Of a stretch of DNA of 64,000 nt, positions 33,021 through 43,215 are shown piece by piece (position 1 is the stretch's first letter; each line of letters opens with the position of its first letter). Location: contig NC_067472.1 of NCBI RefSeq assembly GCF_947179515.1, forward strand, positions 177,644,078 through 177,708,077. Direction: 5' to 3'. This stretch comes from Apodemus sylvaticus (taxonomy: Eukaryota > Chordata > Mammalia > Rodentia > Muridae). The notes beneath the pieces were generated by a model that did not search any database, had not been told where the DNA came from, and saw only the letters and a program-made list of their open reading frames with translations. Both the position numbers and the translations under genes were made by a program.

Positions 33021-34204
33021 CTGGAAGGAACTTCCTCACCATCCCCAATAATTTTTTAAAAGAGTGATCTCAGGAGATGCCTGTGGATGAGGTCTAACGT
33101 TGGTTCTTTCATAGGCAAGCATCAGCAAGCGCTCTTCCATCCATCCACCAGCATCAATGTCTGGGTTAGAGCTTATATAACCTATAGACACTTATATAGC
33201 CTAGGCTATAGCCTCTTGGTCAGGGTCAGCATGAGAGCCATTGTTCTCCATCCTGGTCCTTGATGCAAGCACGGTGACCCGTGGTCCATTTGTACATACA
33301 TTTGCAGGCACAGCCATTATTCACCATGAACTTATCCCATCTAGCTTATCCATGATAGAAACTGGAAAACACTGTGTCCTTCTGGGAACAGCATTCTAGA
33401 CATACAAAGTCAGGAAGACATTACTGAAGTTATTATTCAAGGGAGAATTCACAGCCTCCGCTATGATACCTTCCCCCAATGCCCAGAAGCTTCCATGGCC
33501 GCCCGGGGACCCTGCAGGCAGGGAGAAGTTGGCCACACATGGGCCACTGCGTGTTTCGGCGGACAGATACAGAATGGCGCTGCTCTCCAGTGTTCTGCGG
33601 AGCACGCCATGCTATAGACAGAAGTGTTTCAAGTCAACACAATATGAAAAAATTCAAAATAAAATGAAAAGTGTCTGAAAACAAACCAACATAAATATAC
33701 AGCAGTCCTGTTCATTATGATTATTTATGATCCTAAGAACTGGCACCATTACTGTGGTTTCCCTTCCAAAATCTCACAAACTTGTTACGACACAGCAGTC
33801 TCCCAGGCCTATAGGCTTCAAAAGGTGCCCTGCTCCAGGCTGAAGTTATTTTCCATTGGGAAGGCGCCCATCTCAGGTGCACACAGGCACGCTTATGAGC
33901 AGTAAAGACACAAGGGAAAGCCAGCCCAGACTTTCCAATGGCCCCAATTAAACTAGTGGTATGAATTGCAGATGTCTGATAGGCACTGCCAATCAAATTG
34001 CTCCAGGCACCTGTGAGGGGCCTGAAGAATGGTCTGGAAATCCATCCCCCCATCCCCAAGGGGTTGGACACAGCCCACGGAACAAGCTGGGCAATGTGAG
34101 AATGTCATCCAGGGATGACAGGACCTTTCCCTTCAGGCCCCCCTTCCTCACCCCCTCCTGCCACTTTCTCCCCCCTTTCCAACTTTTCCTTCCACTCTCT
34201 TGAC
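33021..34204. other. unique noncoding stretch
   Basis: No gene recognised. 33470-33610 contains several CpGs in mixed sequence. Overlapping open frames on both strands lack domains. Confidence 0.45.
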
Positions 34205-34375
34205 AAGTAGTCACGGCCACATCACCACTGCGCCGCTGTCCTCCGCGAGCTGACCTGCGCCTTGCGCGCAGGGGGCCGGTGGTCATGCTGTCCTCACCTC
34301 CCGCCAACCACATCTGACAGGAGACGCGGCGCTCACGGCACCTTGAGACGCACTGGGACTACACAGGTAAACCGG
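34205..34375 (+). promoter_or_regulatory. small CpG-dense patch ending in a donor-like site
   Basis: About 16 CpG dinucleotides occur in roughly 165 bp, far denser than the flanks, with GGGGGCCGG and TGCGCGCAG words. It ends at ACACAG|GTAAAC (34361-34372), a fair 5' splice-site match. It could be a small promoter/first exon of a noncoding transcript; too short for a classical CpG island. Confidence 0.35.
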
Positions 34376-34659
34376 GGGAGTCCGTGTTGTCTCCTGGCTA
34401 ACAACAAACCGAAAGACATGACATCTGCAGCCCGGGAGCCCACGTCCGAATATTCAGAGTTCCATCATGCGGGTGATGAGGGCCAGCCGTGCATGCGGCT
34501 AAGGAAGGCAGGAGGGGGGCTGGGAAGGGGAATCCGACTCTGTCCTCAATCAGGGGAGAAAAGGAGCACAGGTGGAACTGAGCAGTAAGAGCACCCCAAA
34601 GACAACGGGCACAGAGGAGCATCGCCCGCTCCAAGCACCTGAAGCCACCTGAGGAGGTA
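34376..34659. other. unique noncoding stretch
   Basis: No feature recognised. Confidence 0.35.
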
Positions 34660-35012
34660 ACTGGAAACACCTCCTTGCTCCTTGGTGGACTTCTTAGCCT
34701 CGAGAATCCCTTCCCTGCTCCTGAGGCCCCACTCAGCTCCCTGGAGTCCCTCTCAGTCTCTGCAGCCTCTCCATACAGTTCTCTGCTCCTAGATGCTGCT
34801 CTCAGCAGCTCTGAGCTTCGCACAGCTCCTCAGACGCCCTCTTACCTCCTTGGGGGCTCCATCAAGCTCCTTGGAGCCCTGAGCACACCCTTGGAGCCCT
34901 CCTTTGGGCCCTATCCAGCTTCCTGACATACCCTATCATCTTCTAGAGCCCCACCCACCTCCTTGGAGCCCCACCCATCTCCCTGACAGTGCCCTCCCAT
35001 CTCCTAGACCAC
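34660..35012 (+). repeat. degenerate CT-rich minisatellite
   Basis: Variants of CTCCTTGGAGCCC recur irregularly (for example near 34852, 34874, 34893, 34962), joined by CCCACCCATCTCC-type spacers. The 83-codon frame at 34675-34926 is a translation of these repeats. Confidence 0.55.
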
Positions 35013-36175
35013 AATCCCCAGTAGGGATCCAGATACCCTCCCAGACAAGGGTAGTACCCCCAGGGCTGTTGAGAAGCCAACTCTTTCCCCAGGGCTTCTG
35101 ACATAGCCCAAGGAGAGAGGAACTCTCCATGGAGCGAGGAAAGCATTCTGTTAGCGATGGCGTGGGAGTTTTAAGTTGCTATATCGTCTTGCCACTCCTT
35201 TTTGGTGAAATGTCGGAATGGAGAAAAACATGAAGTATTTTGACTGAAATAAATGCTTTCATGGAAAACAGAGAGCCCTAGAGAGTATGCTCAGACTTGA
35301 AGAACGTCATACTATTTTAAGCAGGTGACAGTAATGTCACTGTCTGAGAGGTTAGGATTTTTTTCCCTAGACTTACAAGAGGGGAAAAAAAAAACCACGT
35401 AAGTTTGCTTCAAATAGAGAAAGTTAAGAGACATGCTTCTCAGTCACATGGATAATTCATACACTACAGTGACATATCTCCTTTCGAGAAGACTTCAACA
35501 CAACTCAAGTGTTATCGGAGGCTGTGTGTTGGCTCCTAGCTGAATCAGAACGAAGCACAAACATACCCTTCATTCGGAATTTTTCCCAACTTCCTTTGTA
35601 CCACCCACACCCAACATGACTGCTCTACGCTGGTTCAAAAACCAGCCCCAGCCTAGAAAGTCCAGGGCAAACCTGGATAGCCGGCTTTAGCCAGCCTTGA
35701 GCTGGAAGCTTATTCTAGACGTCATTTGAAGAGGAGAAACATGCCCCTCCTCTTCATTTTCCTTTGGTTCTAGGCAGTACTGCATGGCTGATGAAAGGGC
35801 GGGTGGTCTGGCACCCATGGGTCTGAATGGGATTTGGTAGACATCCTCGCCCCTCAAAGTCATGTTCGCTCCCTGGCTTCCTCTCTTCCCTGGATTGCTT
35901 GCTTTTTCAATGTTGTTTTGTAGCCACTGGAGAAGGCATCCTGCAGCAACCCCTGCCTTTTGGATTCTCCAGGGAGTCTTCTGCTCAAGGGCTGGCAGAG
36001 TTGGAGGCTCCCTGGAAGGGTCCCATATTAGAATTTCTATCCCTGTTTTCCTGCCCCCTCCCCCACTTCTGGTGCACGATGCTACTTGGCTCACAAAGTA
36101 GAGTCCACCACCCACTGTGAGAGCTCTGCCACTACACCAGAGGTCACCAAAAAGAGACACACACGGTGGAAGGTC
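35013..36175. other. unique noncoding stretch
   Basis: No gene recognised. Open frames of 173 codons (35687-36208, minus) and 97 codons (35827-36120, plus) overlap each other and show no domain. Confidence 0.45.
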
Positions 36176-36394
36176 AGGCTGGAGAGCTGGCTCAGCAGTT
36201 AAGAGCATGTGCTGTTCTTACTGAAGCCCTGAGATCCGTTCTAAGCATCCACATGGCGGCTCACAACTGTCTAACTCCTAGTCTAGGGCATCCAGTGCCC
36301 TCTTGTGGCATCTTTAGACATCAGGCACATATGCAGTGCAGACATACATGTAGGTAGACACTCATACACATAAAATAAAAATAACATCTTTCAT
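36176..36394 (+). mobile_element. B3-type SINE
   Basis: Begins GGCTGGAGAGCTGGCTCAGC (tRNA-derived head, box A), contains CACATGGCGGCTCACAACTG and CAGTGCCCTCTTGTGGCATC, and ends in an ACATAAAATAAAAATAA tail. Confidence 0.85.
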
Positions 36395-37203
36395 TTAAAG
36401 ACAAGTGATGTCACCATGTTCCCACGACTCAGTTCAGAAGAGCACAGGGCATAGGATGGGGACAGAGAGTTGGTTAGGGTTACACACTTCCAACAGCCAC
36501 ACTGCTGCTGGATCACAACACTATATTTATTTAATATCTCTGCATACTTGAGGCTACCCTCAAACTCATGATGTTATACAGCCCAGGTTGGCACCAACGC
36601 ATGGTTCCCTCCATGCCTCTGCCTCCTTACAGCTACACCTGGTTTGGATTAGAAGGTGAGATTCTTGAGCCAGGGCACCCTTAGATGAAGCTGACTTTCC
36701 TCAGCCACAGCCTACTGATTGCATTTCTCCACTAAGCCCATTCGCTCTCTCCTGCCTGTAGCTCTTAAGGAGACCCTCAAACTGCCATTGCTAAACTAGA
36801 AGAAAACGGATGCACATGCAAACCCCAAAACACACACAAATACCTCTCTCACCCTGAAGTCACTCAATACATAAGCAGGCCCCAACCACATGAATGGGAT
36901 TTTCCTTAAAGGGAGCCCCGCCTTCCAACAAAGGATGATGAACTATGGCAAGTGCTTTGACAGCCCGCCTGCTGTTTTTAGATCAGGATCCTAGGATAGC
37001 ATGGCTTGAATAGCACTGGGCTCTTAGTTCCAAATCATTCTGCTGCAACAAACTCAGGTCTTCCATCACCTCAGGCTGCAAGGGTGCAGTGGTCCACCCA
37101 GATCACCAACCTGGAACTGAGATCTAAAGAAGCACTGATGAACTGAAGACTTGGGGTTCCAACAAGGTAGAATGGAGAGCTACAGCATGATCTCTTGGAA
37201 CCA
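36395..37203. other. unique noncoding stretch with weak SINE trace
   Basis: 36530-36655 weakly resembles a minus-strand B1 (CTCAAACTCATGATG, GCCTCTGCCTCCTTACAGC). No gene recognised. Confidence 0.4.
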
Positions 37204-37204
37204 T

Positions 37205-37800
37205 TGATTTCCACTGTCAACTCGACTCAATCTAGAATCACCTGGGAGGGCAATTTCAGTGTAGATTAGGTTAGCCTTTGGGCGTGTCTATGGGGAATGA
37301 CCTTAGGTGTGTTGATTAATTAAGGTGGGAAAGCCCATCCTGATTGTTGGCTGGACCAGAGCTGTATAGATAAGTACGCAAAGTGAGATCTAGTGTGTGT
37401 GCCTGAATCCATTGCTCTCTACTCTAGGCTGGGGCCATGATCTGAGCAGCTGTTTCAGATCCTGCAGCCTGGACTTCTCCAAGAGGACAGACTATAAGCT
37501 GAGATAAACCTCATTATTGGGAGGTGGTGGGAAGTGCAAGTTGGGGCTTGAGTGGGGGAAGCAGGTTGCTTAGGAATATGCCCTGGATGGGAATATCTTC
37601 TCCCTGGGGCCTCCTCTGCTTCCTGGCCGCTAGAAAATGAGTTGTTTTGCTTCATTCCATGCCCCCTGCCTTGATGCTCTGCCTCAGCACACTGGCAGAC
37701 CCACGTGACTATGCACTAAGCTCTGAAAACACAAGCCAAAGTAAGCCCAGTCTCCCTTACTGTTAAGACATCTATTTTATCACCACAACAAGAAACTAAG
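37205..37800 (+). mobile_element. MaLR-like LTR (possibly composite)
   Basis: CCACTGTCAACTCGACTC, GGTGGGAAAGCCCATCC and GCTGAGATAAACC resemble one LTR family, and GCTTCCTGGCCGC, CTGCCTCAGCACACTGGCAG and TTATCACCACAACAAGAAACTAAG resemble the 3' half of another. It may be one long LTR or two adjoining pieces. Confidence 0.5.
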
Positions 37801-38209
37801 GGCTGAGGAGAGGTACCTTTGATTGACATGAGGCAGATCAAGAATGGGATACCTTAGGGACTTCAGGAGTTGGGAGTTTATCTTGACTTATGGGTAAGTT
37901 TGGGCTTCAGTGCAGTTTATAGGTGTTTCCCTGTGACCTTAGGTAATCCTTTCCTGATGATAAAGAAAATTCACCAAGCTGGAGTTCAAGCCCCACCCCC
38001 AACCACAAAAAAATTCTCTGGGTGATGATTCCCAACAATGATGTCAGAGGGTAATCCCTGCCCAGCCCTCCAGGAGCCACCAATCAGCTGCCAGTTGCCA
38101 GCACGTGCCATCAACAAATAGGCTCCCTTCTTTCCCCAATGCCACCATTCCTGTTCCATGTTAGCACAAGCTGGAGCCTCTCTCTACTTGCTGTTTGAGC
38201 CTCTCTGGT
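37801..38209. other. unique noncoding stretch
   Basis: No feature recognised. Confidence 0.35.
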
Positions 38210-38370
38210 TTTATGCTGATCGTTAACTAAGAATATTTCCCTCCGGAGATTTATTACATTAATGAGCTCTGAAATTACTCATAGCAATTAAGTATATTGT
38301 TTTTAAACTCTTCAGAAATCATCAAAACACATCGGCTGTTTTCAAAGAAGCATAAATAAAAGGGTCTAAC
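38210..38370. promoter_or_regulatory. candidate conserved noncoding element
   Basis: A short repeat-free AT-rich block with CATTAATGAGCTCTGAAATTAC, GCAATTAAG and CATAAATAAAAG words among otherwise repeat-rich sequence. CNE-like by texture only. Confidence 0.4.
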
Positions 38371-39334
38371 TTGTTTCTAAACATCCCCAGCAGTTCCTTT
38401 CATACAGCTTTGGGGTCCTCCGGTCCCCAGGCTCCAAGGTAGACATGTAAACACCCAGCTAAGGGATGCTAAACCTCCCAGTGCAGTGATGGCTCTGCTC
38501 TCTGGAGGTCTGGAGGCTGAGGCTGAGCAGCCAGACAGGGTGGTGGTGGTGGAGGACGTTGCAAAGCCTTTGGGATGGGATGGCTGCTTGGTAATAGCTG
38601 GGTCCTTGGAGGTAAGGGGTTTGAGGTTATAGCAGACCCCCTTCCAGCCTTAACTCTCCACTTCCTGGCCATCCACCAGGATCACAGCAGCTGCCTCATG
38701 TTCCTATCACCATGGCAGAAGCCATTCTGTCACCACACCTTCCACAACAGTCTATGTCCCTTGAACCATGCACCAAAATACATCCCTTAAATTGCTTCCA
38801 TCAAGGACTTTTGTCACATCGAGAGGAAAGGTGACCAGTACATTGCCCCATCTAAAGACCCCACTAGGGTAAGCCCAGTGCCTGGACCAGTCTATGCCCT
38901 TCCTTAACAAAAGAGGTGCTCCTTACAGCCCATCTTAATGATCTGCTCACTCTTGATTCACTCCCACAACCATGGAACAAAAACTCTAATTGGTGCACAC
39001 TTGTCCCACAAGGAAACTGAGACACCACCGGCCAGGCTGAGCTACATCCTGAGCCTATCTGGATTCCCTCTATGGGAGGCCCCTCTCACGGATCTCACCA
39101 TGGGCTCTGCATTGGCTTCAGCTAATGAGAGTCCAGTAAGAGCTTGGAGGGCAGGAGGAGAACCAGGGCCGCTCTTCCCCCCCAACACACACACCTCCCC
39201 CTACCCCATTTGCTTTCATTTCAATTCCTCTCCAGGCAGTTCCAGGTTGTTCTCCCCCAACTGTCAGGCTCCAACATAAATGATTCTTCACTAAACAATT
39301 TTTTCTTTATTTCTACCCTTTGGGGTTTGGGGGT
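38371..39334. other. unique noncoding stretch with weak LTR trace
   Basis: 38690-38830 weakly resembles the 3' half of a MaLR LTR (ACCATGGCAGAAGCCATTC). Open frames at 38938-39380 lack domains. Confidence 0.4.
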
Positions 39335-39342
39335 TTTGTTTT

Positions 39343-39375
39343 ATTTTGGTTTTTGTTGTTGTTGTTGTTGTTGTT
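39343..39375 (+). repeat. (TTG)n microsatellite
   Basis: About 8 TTG units leading into the T-rich end of a minus-strand B1. Probably derived from that SINE's A-tail. Confidence 0.85.
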
Positions 39376-39478
39376 TTTAAATGGGGTTGCTCTATGTATC
39401 TGAGGTTAGCCTTGAACTCATGAACCTCCTCAATTAGACTCCAGAATGCCTAGTTTGTACCACTATGCCTAACACCCA
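39376..39478 (-). mobile_element. B1 SINE, minus strand
   Basis: GGGGTTGCTCTATGTATCTG, GTTAGCCTTGAACTCATG and CCACTATGCCTAACACCC are the reverse complement of B1 landmarks, diverged. Confidence 0.7.
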
Positions 39479-39577
39479 CAGAGCTTTGAATCTGCCACAT
39501 GCCTGCTGCTGGAATCTGCATCTCAAGAAGGCATGTTCTACTCACTAATCCACATTGCCTAGAAAACACATTATCTC

Positions 39578-39846
39578 AGAGAGACAGAGAAAGACAGAGA
39601 GAGAGAGAGGGAGAGGGAGAGGGGGGAGAGGGAGAAGGAGAGAGAGGGAGAGGAGGGAGAGAGAGGGAGAGGAAGGGAGAGGGAGGGAGAGGAAGGGAGA
39701 GGGAGGGAGAGGGAGAGAGGGAGGGAGAGGGAGGGAGAGGGAGGGAGAGGGAGAGAGAGAGGGGGAGAGGGAGAGGAGGGAGAGAGGGAGAGGGAGGGAG
39801 AGAGGGAGGGAGAGGGAGGGAGAGGGAGGGAGAGGGAGGGAGAGGG

Positions 39847-39893
<47 letters not shown>

Positions 39894-39930
39894 AGAGAGG
39901 GAGGGAGAAGGAGGGAGAGGGAGGGAGAGA
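39578..39930 (+). repeat. polypurine (GGGAGA)n/(GA)n tract, about 350 bp
   Basis: Almost pure purine on the plus strand, mixing GGGAGA, GGGAGG and GA units, with a pure (GA)n block at about 39850-39880. Long Arg/Glu/Gly or Ser/Pro/Leu frames on both strands are artefacts. Such tracts can form triplex (H-DNA) structures. Confidence 0.95.
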
Positions 39931-40167
39931 TTTGATCCAGGGAAGAAATAAAGACCTACTTTTCAAAAGAAATCATTTATTCATTTTTACATCCTGCTCA
40001 CTGTCCCTGCCTCCCAGTCACCCGCCCCACCCCCTCTCCTCCTCCACTGAGAGGGTGGGGCCCCCTGGGTATCCACCAACCCTGACACATCAAGTCTCTG
40101 CAGGGCTAGGTACATCCTCTCCACTGGGGCCAGTCAAGGCCAGAATGAAGATTTAAGAGTTCCTGTG
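39931..40167. other. short unique stretch
   Basis: No feature recognised. Confidence 0.35.
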
Positions 40168-40232
40168 GATGCCAGGCACAGCTCAGTAGACTGTTTGCCA
40201 AGCATGCACAAGACCCCAGTACCCCTCGCACT
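40168..40232 (+). mobile_element. ID-like SINE fragment
   Basis: CCAGGCACAGCTCAGTAGAC, TTTGCCAAGCATGCACAAG and CCCCAGTACCCC follow the tRNA-Ala-derived ID element order, diverged. Confidence 0.5.
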
Positions 40233-41148
40233 TTCAGCCCTCTGCCTGGCTTTGTGGTTATCAGAGGAGAATGGAGGGTTACCAAGCCCAGTACTGAGCA
40301 CAGAGCACGCACCTGCAGGCCGTTCTAGAACCTTCGGGTCCAGAATCAGAGGAGCCCTGGTTGTTCTGGGCCCAGGACCACCAGGCGGAGCACTGTCTCC
40401 TTACTCCATGCTGCAGATCCCCATTCACAGTGCAGGCCGTCCTCCAAGGCCACGGGATGGCAATGTCCCCAGGGAAGTCTCAGCATGAGAAAGGCAGAGT
40501 GGAGATGACTCTTCTAATTCCCTTGTGTCTTTGTCTCCCGTCTGGAAGCTTCGAGCTGTCCAAGGGCCCCTTACTCCCACCAGTCCTACCATCGTCACAT
40601 GGACAAGCATGCACTCTGATTCTACCAGATCCTTCCTCCTTCATAAAGTCAGGCTACAGCCCCTCCCCATGCTTGCCCAGGGCCTTGCTAAGCCACCTCT
40701 TGCTGCATAGATGACCTGACAGTGGCCCCAGGTGGCAGGTAATGTCCTCTGCTCCCACTTCCATTCCGCCTCCACAGGTTCACAGCTCCCACACCCTGGG
40801 TACGCTACCTAGGGGTCTAAAGCAGTAAAACAGAGAAAATGTAGGTAACAAGACAGAGAAAAGACACCAAGACCACCCAGGCCATTTTAGAGAGGGATAA
40901 ACTGACAGGCCCAGCAAAAAGAGCTTGAAACACAAAAACCTGGGTTTGAACCTAAGGGCTCCAGACCCCACACACACAACTGTGGCTATTGCAACCCTTC
41001 CTTTTCCTCTTAAGCATGCTGTGGGAAAGCCAGTCCAAGGCAGTCCCGGGTCGTCTGGCCTCCAAGCACTGGGAAAGGCATCATTGCTTTCAGATGTATA
41101 TGGCCCTGGAATGGTTTTTGTTTGTTTGCTTTTTTTTCCTCTCCCTTA
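40233..41148. other. unique noncoding stretch
   Basis: No gene recognised. Open frames 40165-40488 and 40361-40714 overlap in different frames and show no domain. Confidence 0.45.
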
Positions 41149-41265
41149 AAAACAAGGTCTCGCTATAGAACAGACCATTCTGGAACTCACAATAGAGCTC
41201 AGTTTAGCCCCACATTTGCAATATTCCTGCCTCTGCCTCAGAAGAGCTGGGATGGCTTTGAACCC
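41149..41265 (-). mobile_element. B1 SINE, minus strand
   Basis: AACAAGGTCTCGCTATAGAAC, TTCTGGAACTCACAATAG (in part) and CCTGCCTCTGCCTCAGAAG are reverse-complement B1 landmarks. Confidence 0.75.
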
Positions 41266-41276
41266 TACCCTCACCC

Positions 41277-41278
<2 letters not shown>

Positions 41279-41316
<38 letters not shown>

Positions 41317-41324
41317 ACACACAC
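41279..41324. repeat. (CA)n microsatellite
   Basis: About 17 CA units followed by CGTACACACACC. Confidence 0.95.
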
Positions 41325-41530
41325 CCTGCCCTTGGAGCTTTTATTAAGTTCAGCAAGGGTGGAAGTGTCTGTAAAGTGGGCCTATCAAGGAGGTGATGGA
41401 TTTGGTGGCTTCCTGCCTTCACAATGCAACTGACATAAGTAAATGTATGAAGCCATCACATTTTTGTTTCTTTTAAATATTTTTAGAAATTCCTTGAAAA
41501 ATTCGTAGAATGCATCTTGGTTATGTTCAA

Positions 41531-41630
41531 CCTCAACTCCTCCCCTTAACTCCTCCCCTCAACTCCTCTCCCCCTTACTCCTCCCCCTAACTCCTCCCCT
41601 CCCCTCAACTCCTTCCCTCAACTCCTCCCA
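41531..41630 (+). repeat. (AACTCCTCCCCT)n minisatellite
   Basis: About eight imperfect 10-13-bp units built on CAACTCCTCCC, strongly pyrimidine-rich on the plus strand. Confidence 0.85.
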
Positions 41631-42299
41631 GACCCATACTCACCTTCCTCCCCTCAACCTGTTTTCCTCTTTTTCTTCTTTTTAATTTATAGCCCATCTG
41701 CTCCTGCTTGTGTTGCACGTACAGTCATGGATGTGAGGCTGTCTACTAGAACAGGGTTGGCTGACCCAACCAGAGGCCACACACTTAAAGAGAACTGAAT
41801 CTCCCACCCCTAGAATCCATCAACTGTCAATAGGTGGGGGTGGGCGCCTCACGCCAACCCTCAAGGCAGACCACTGCTCTTTGCAGGTCATTCCGGAATC
41901 TGACTGTGAAAGAGTTGTTAGGTGGTTTGTTAGAAAGGGGCAGGTTTTCAACTTTCTAAGTAGAACCATCATTTCCAGGATGGAGGGTGGGGAGAGACTG
42001 TGCAAACACCCGAGGCTGGGTGCACGGCACAGATCCTTGCATCTAAAACTAAAGTTGCTGTGTAAAGGAAAGGCATTTAGAACGTGTCTGCGGTGAGCAT
42101 CCAAGACAGGGAGCAAGCCAGGAAGACAAGCTGTCATGTGAGGAGTCACACACCCAAGCCCAAACCGAGAATCTGAACTTCATCCGGTCCTGAGGCTGCC
42201 CTCCCCCCTCTGTCACACCCCACCTGAAAGCAGGTGTGTCTTCACTGAGACGTCCGTCCGTCCACCCAGCAGAACCAGGGGTCAACTTGGGGACATCTC
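41631..42299. other. unique noncoding stretch
   Basis: No gene recognised. The minus-strand frame at 41820-42149 has no domain. Confidence 0.4.
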
Positions 42300-42575
42300 A
42301 GATCTATCAGGTCAGATTTGTCCAGAATGACATGTTTAATAGTGCCCTTCACAAAGAGGAGAGACCCTTAGCCACCGGCGGGCATGCGGGCACCGTGAGG
42401 TGACAGAAATAAAACTGAGCAATGTTGCTTGTCATCCTTAAGAGGAATTTTCACATCCGTCCTTCATCTGAGAAGCTCTGCGCTTAATGAATGAGTCCTG
42501 AATCATGACACAAAAGTGACTAAGATATGGGAATTATACAGAGGTCAACAAATGTATTTTAGCCCATAAAGTCAA
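42300..42575. promoter_or_regulatory. candidate conserved noncoding element
   Basis: Repeat-free, with TGACATGTTTAATAG, CGCTTAATGAATGAGTC and AATCATGAC words and a CpG-bearing patch (CCACCGGCGGGCATGCGGG near 42375). CNE-like by texture only. Confidence 0.4.
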
Positions 42576-42784
42576 GGGACCGATTCATGTCTGTGGATGG
42601 TCCCACTTACAGACACTGTCCCTGTGCAGGGGGGGAGGGGTGGACAGACAATGAACAAGACAGAGAGAGATTCCTGCAAAAACCACCAAGAGAGAACAAT
42701 CTCAAAGGAAGGAAGAGGCGAGAGAAGGGAGGGAAAGAGAGAAAAGGAGGAAGGTTTTGCTGTCTCTGCTCCAAAGGAGAACCT
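42576..42784. other. unique stretch with purine-rich tract
   Basis: G-run near 42630-42640 and a purine-rich tract at about 42700-42755. Confidence 0.5.
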
Positions 42785-42880
42785 TAGCCCTGTGTGGTGA
42801 CATCTACCTATGATGCCAGCTCCCAGGAGACTGAGGCAGGAGGGTCACACGCTGGGACCCATCCTGACAATCTGACTGTG
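42785..42880 (+). mobile_element. diverged B1 SINE
   Basis: TGTGTGGTGACATCTACC, TGATGCCAGCTCCCAGGAG and ACTGAGGCAGGAGGGTC follow B1 order. The 3' part is lost. Confidence 0.65.
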
Positions 42881-43069
42881 GGTGTGTCTGTGGCTAGTGG
42901 AAGACCCGGTGCCATCAGTTCCTGACCTTCCACAATGGCACCCACGGTATGCACACACAAGGAAATGTTTCCTCGGCTGTGTTCACCTTTCCTTAACATT
43001 TGAGCATTTAGAAGCCTCCAGGTCTGAACTCTGCCATAGTTTGGATGGTAACAGCAAAGAAATGTCAAG

Positions 43070-43215
43070 AGCCGGGGAGATGGCTCAGTAGGTAGGGTGC
43101 CAGCCACAGAAGCATGGGGGCCTCAGTTCAAATCCCTAGTAACCAGGTTAAAAACCAGGCATGACGGCACACATCTACAACTCCAGCACTGGCCTCTGAC
43201 CTCTGACCTCCGTAC
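43070..43215 (+). mobile_element. B4-like SINE
   Basis: GCCGGGGAGATGGCTCAGTAGG (in part, tRNA-like head), CTCAGTTCAAATCCC (box B-like) and a B1-like body AACCAGGCATGACGGCACAC, ACTCCAGCACTGG. Confidence 0.65.

Noticed and set aside
35687..36208. 173-codon minus-strand frame
   Set aside because: Its 5' end lies in a B3 SINE and a plus-strand frame overlaps it. No domain is seen.
39499..39966. Long open frames on both strands (126-150 codons)
   Set aside because: They are translations of the polypurine tract, all Arg/Glu/Gly or Ser/Pro/Leu, with no domain.
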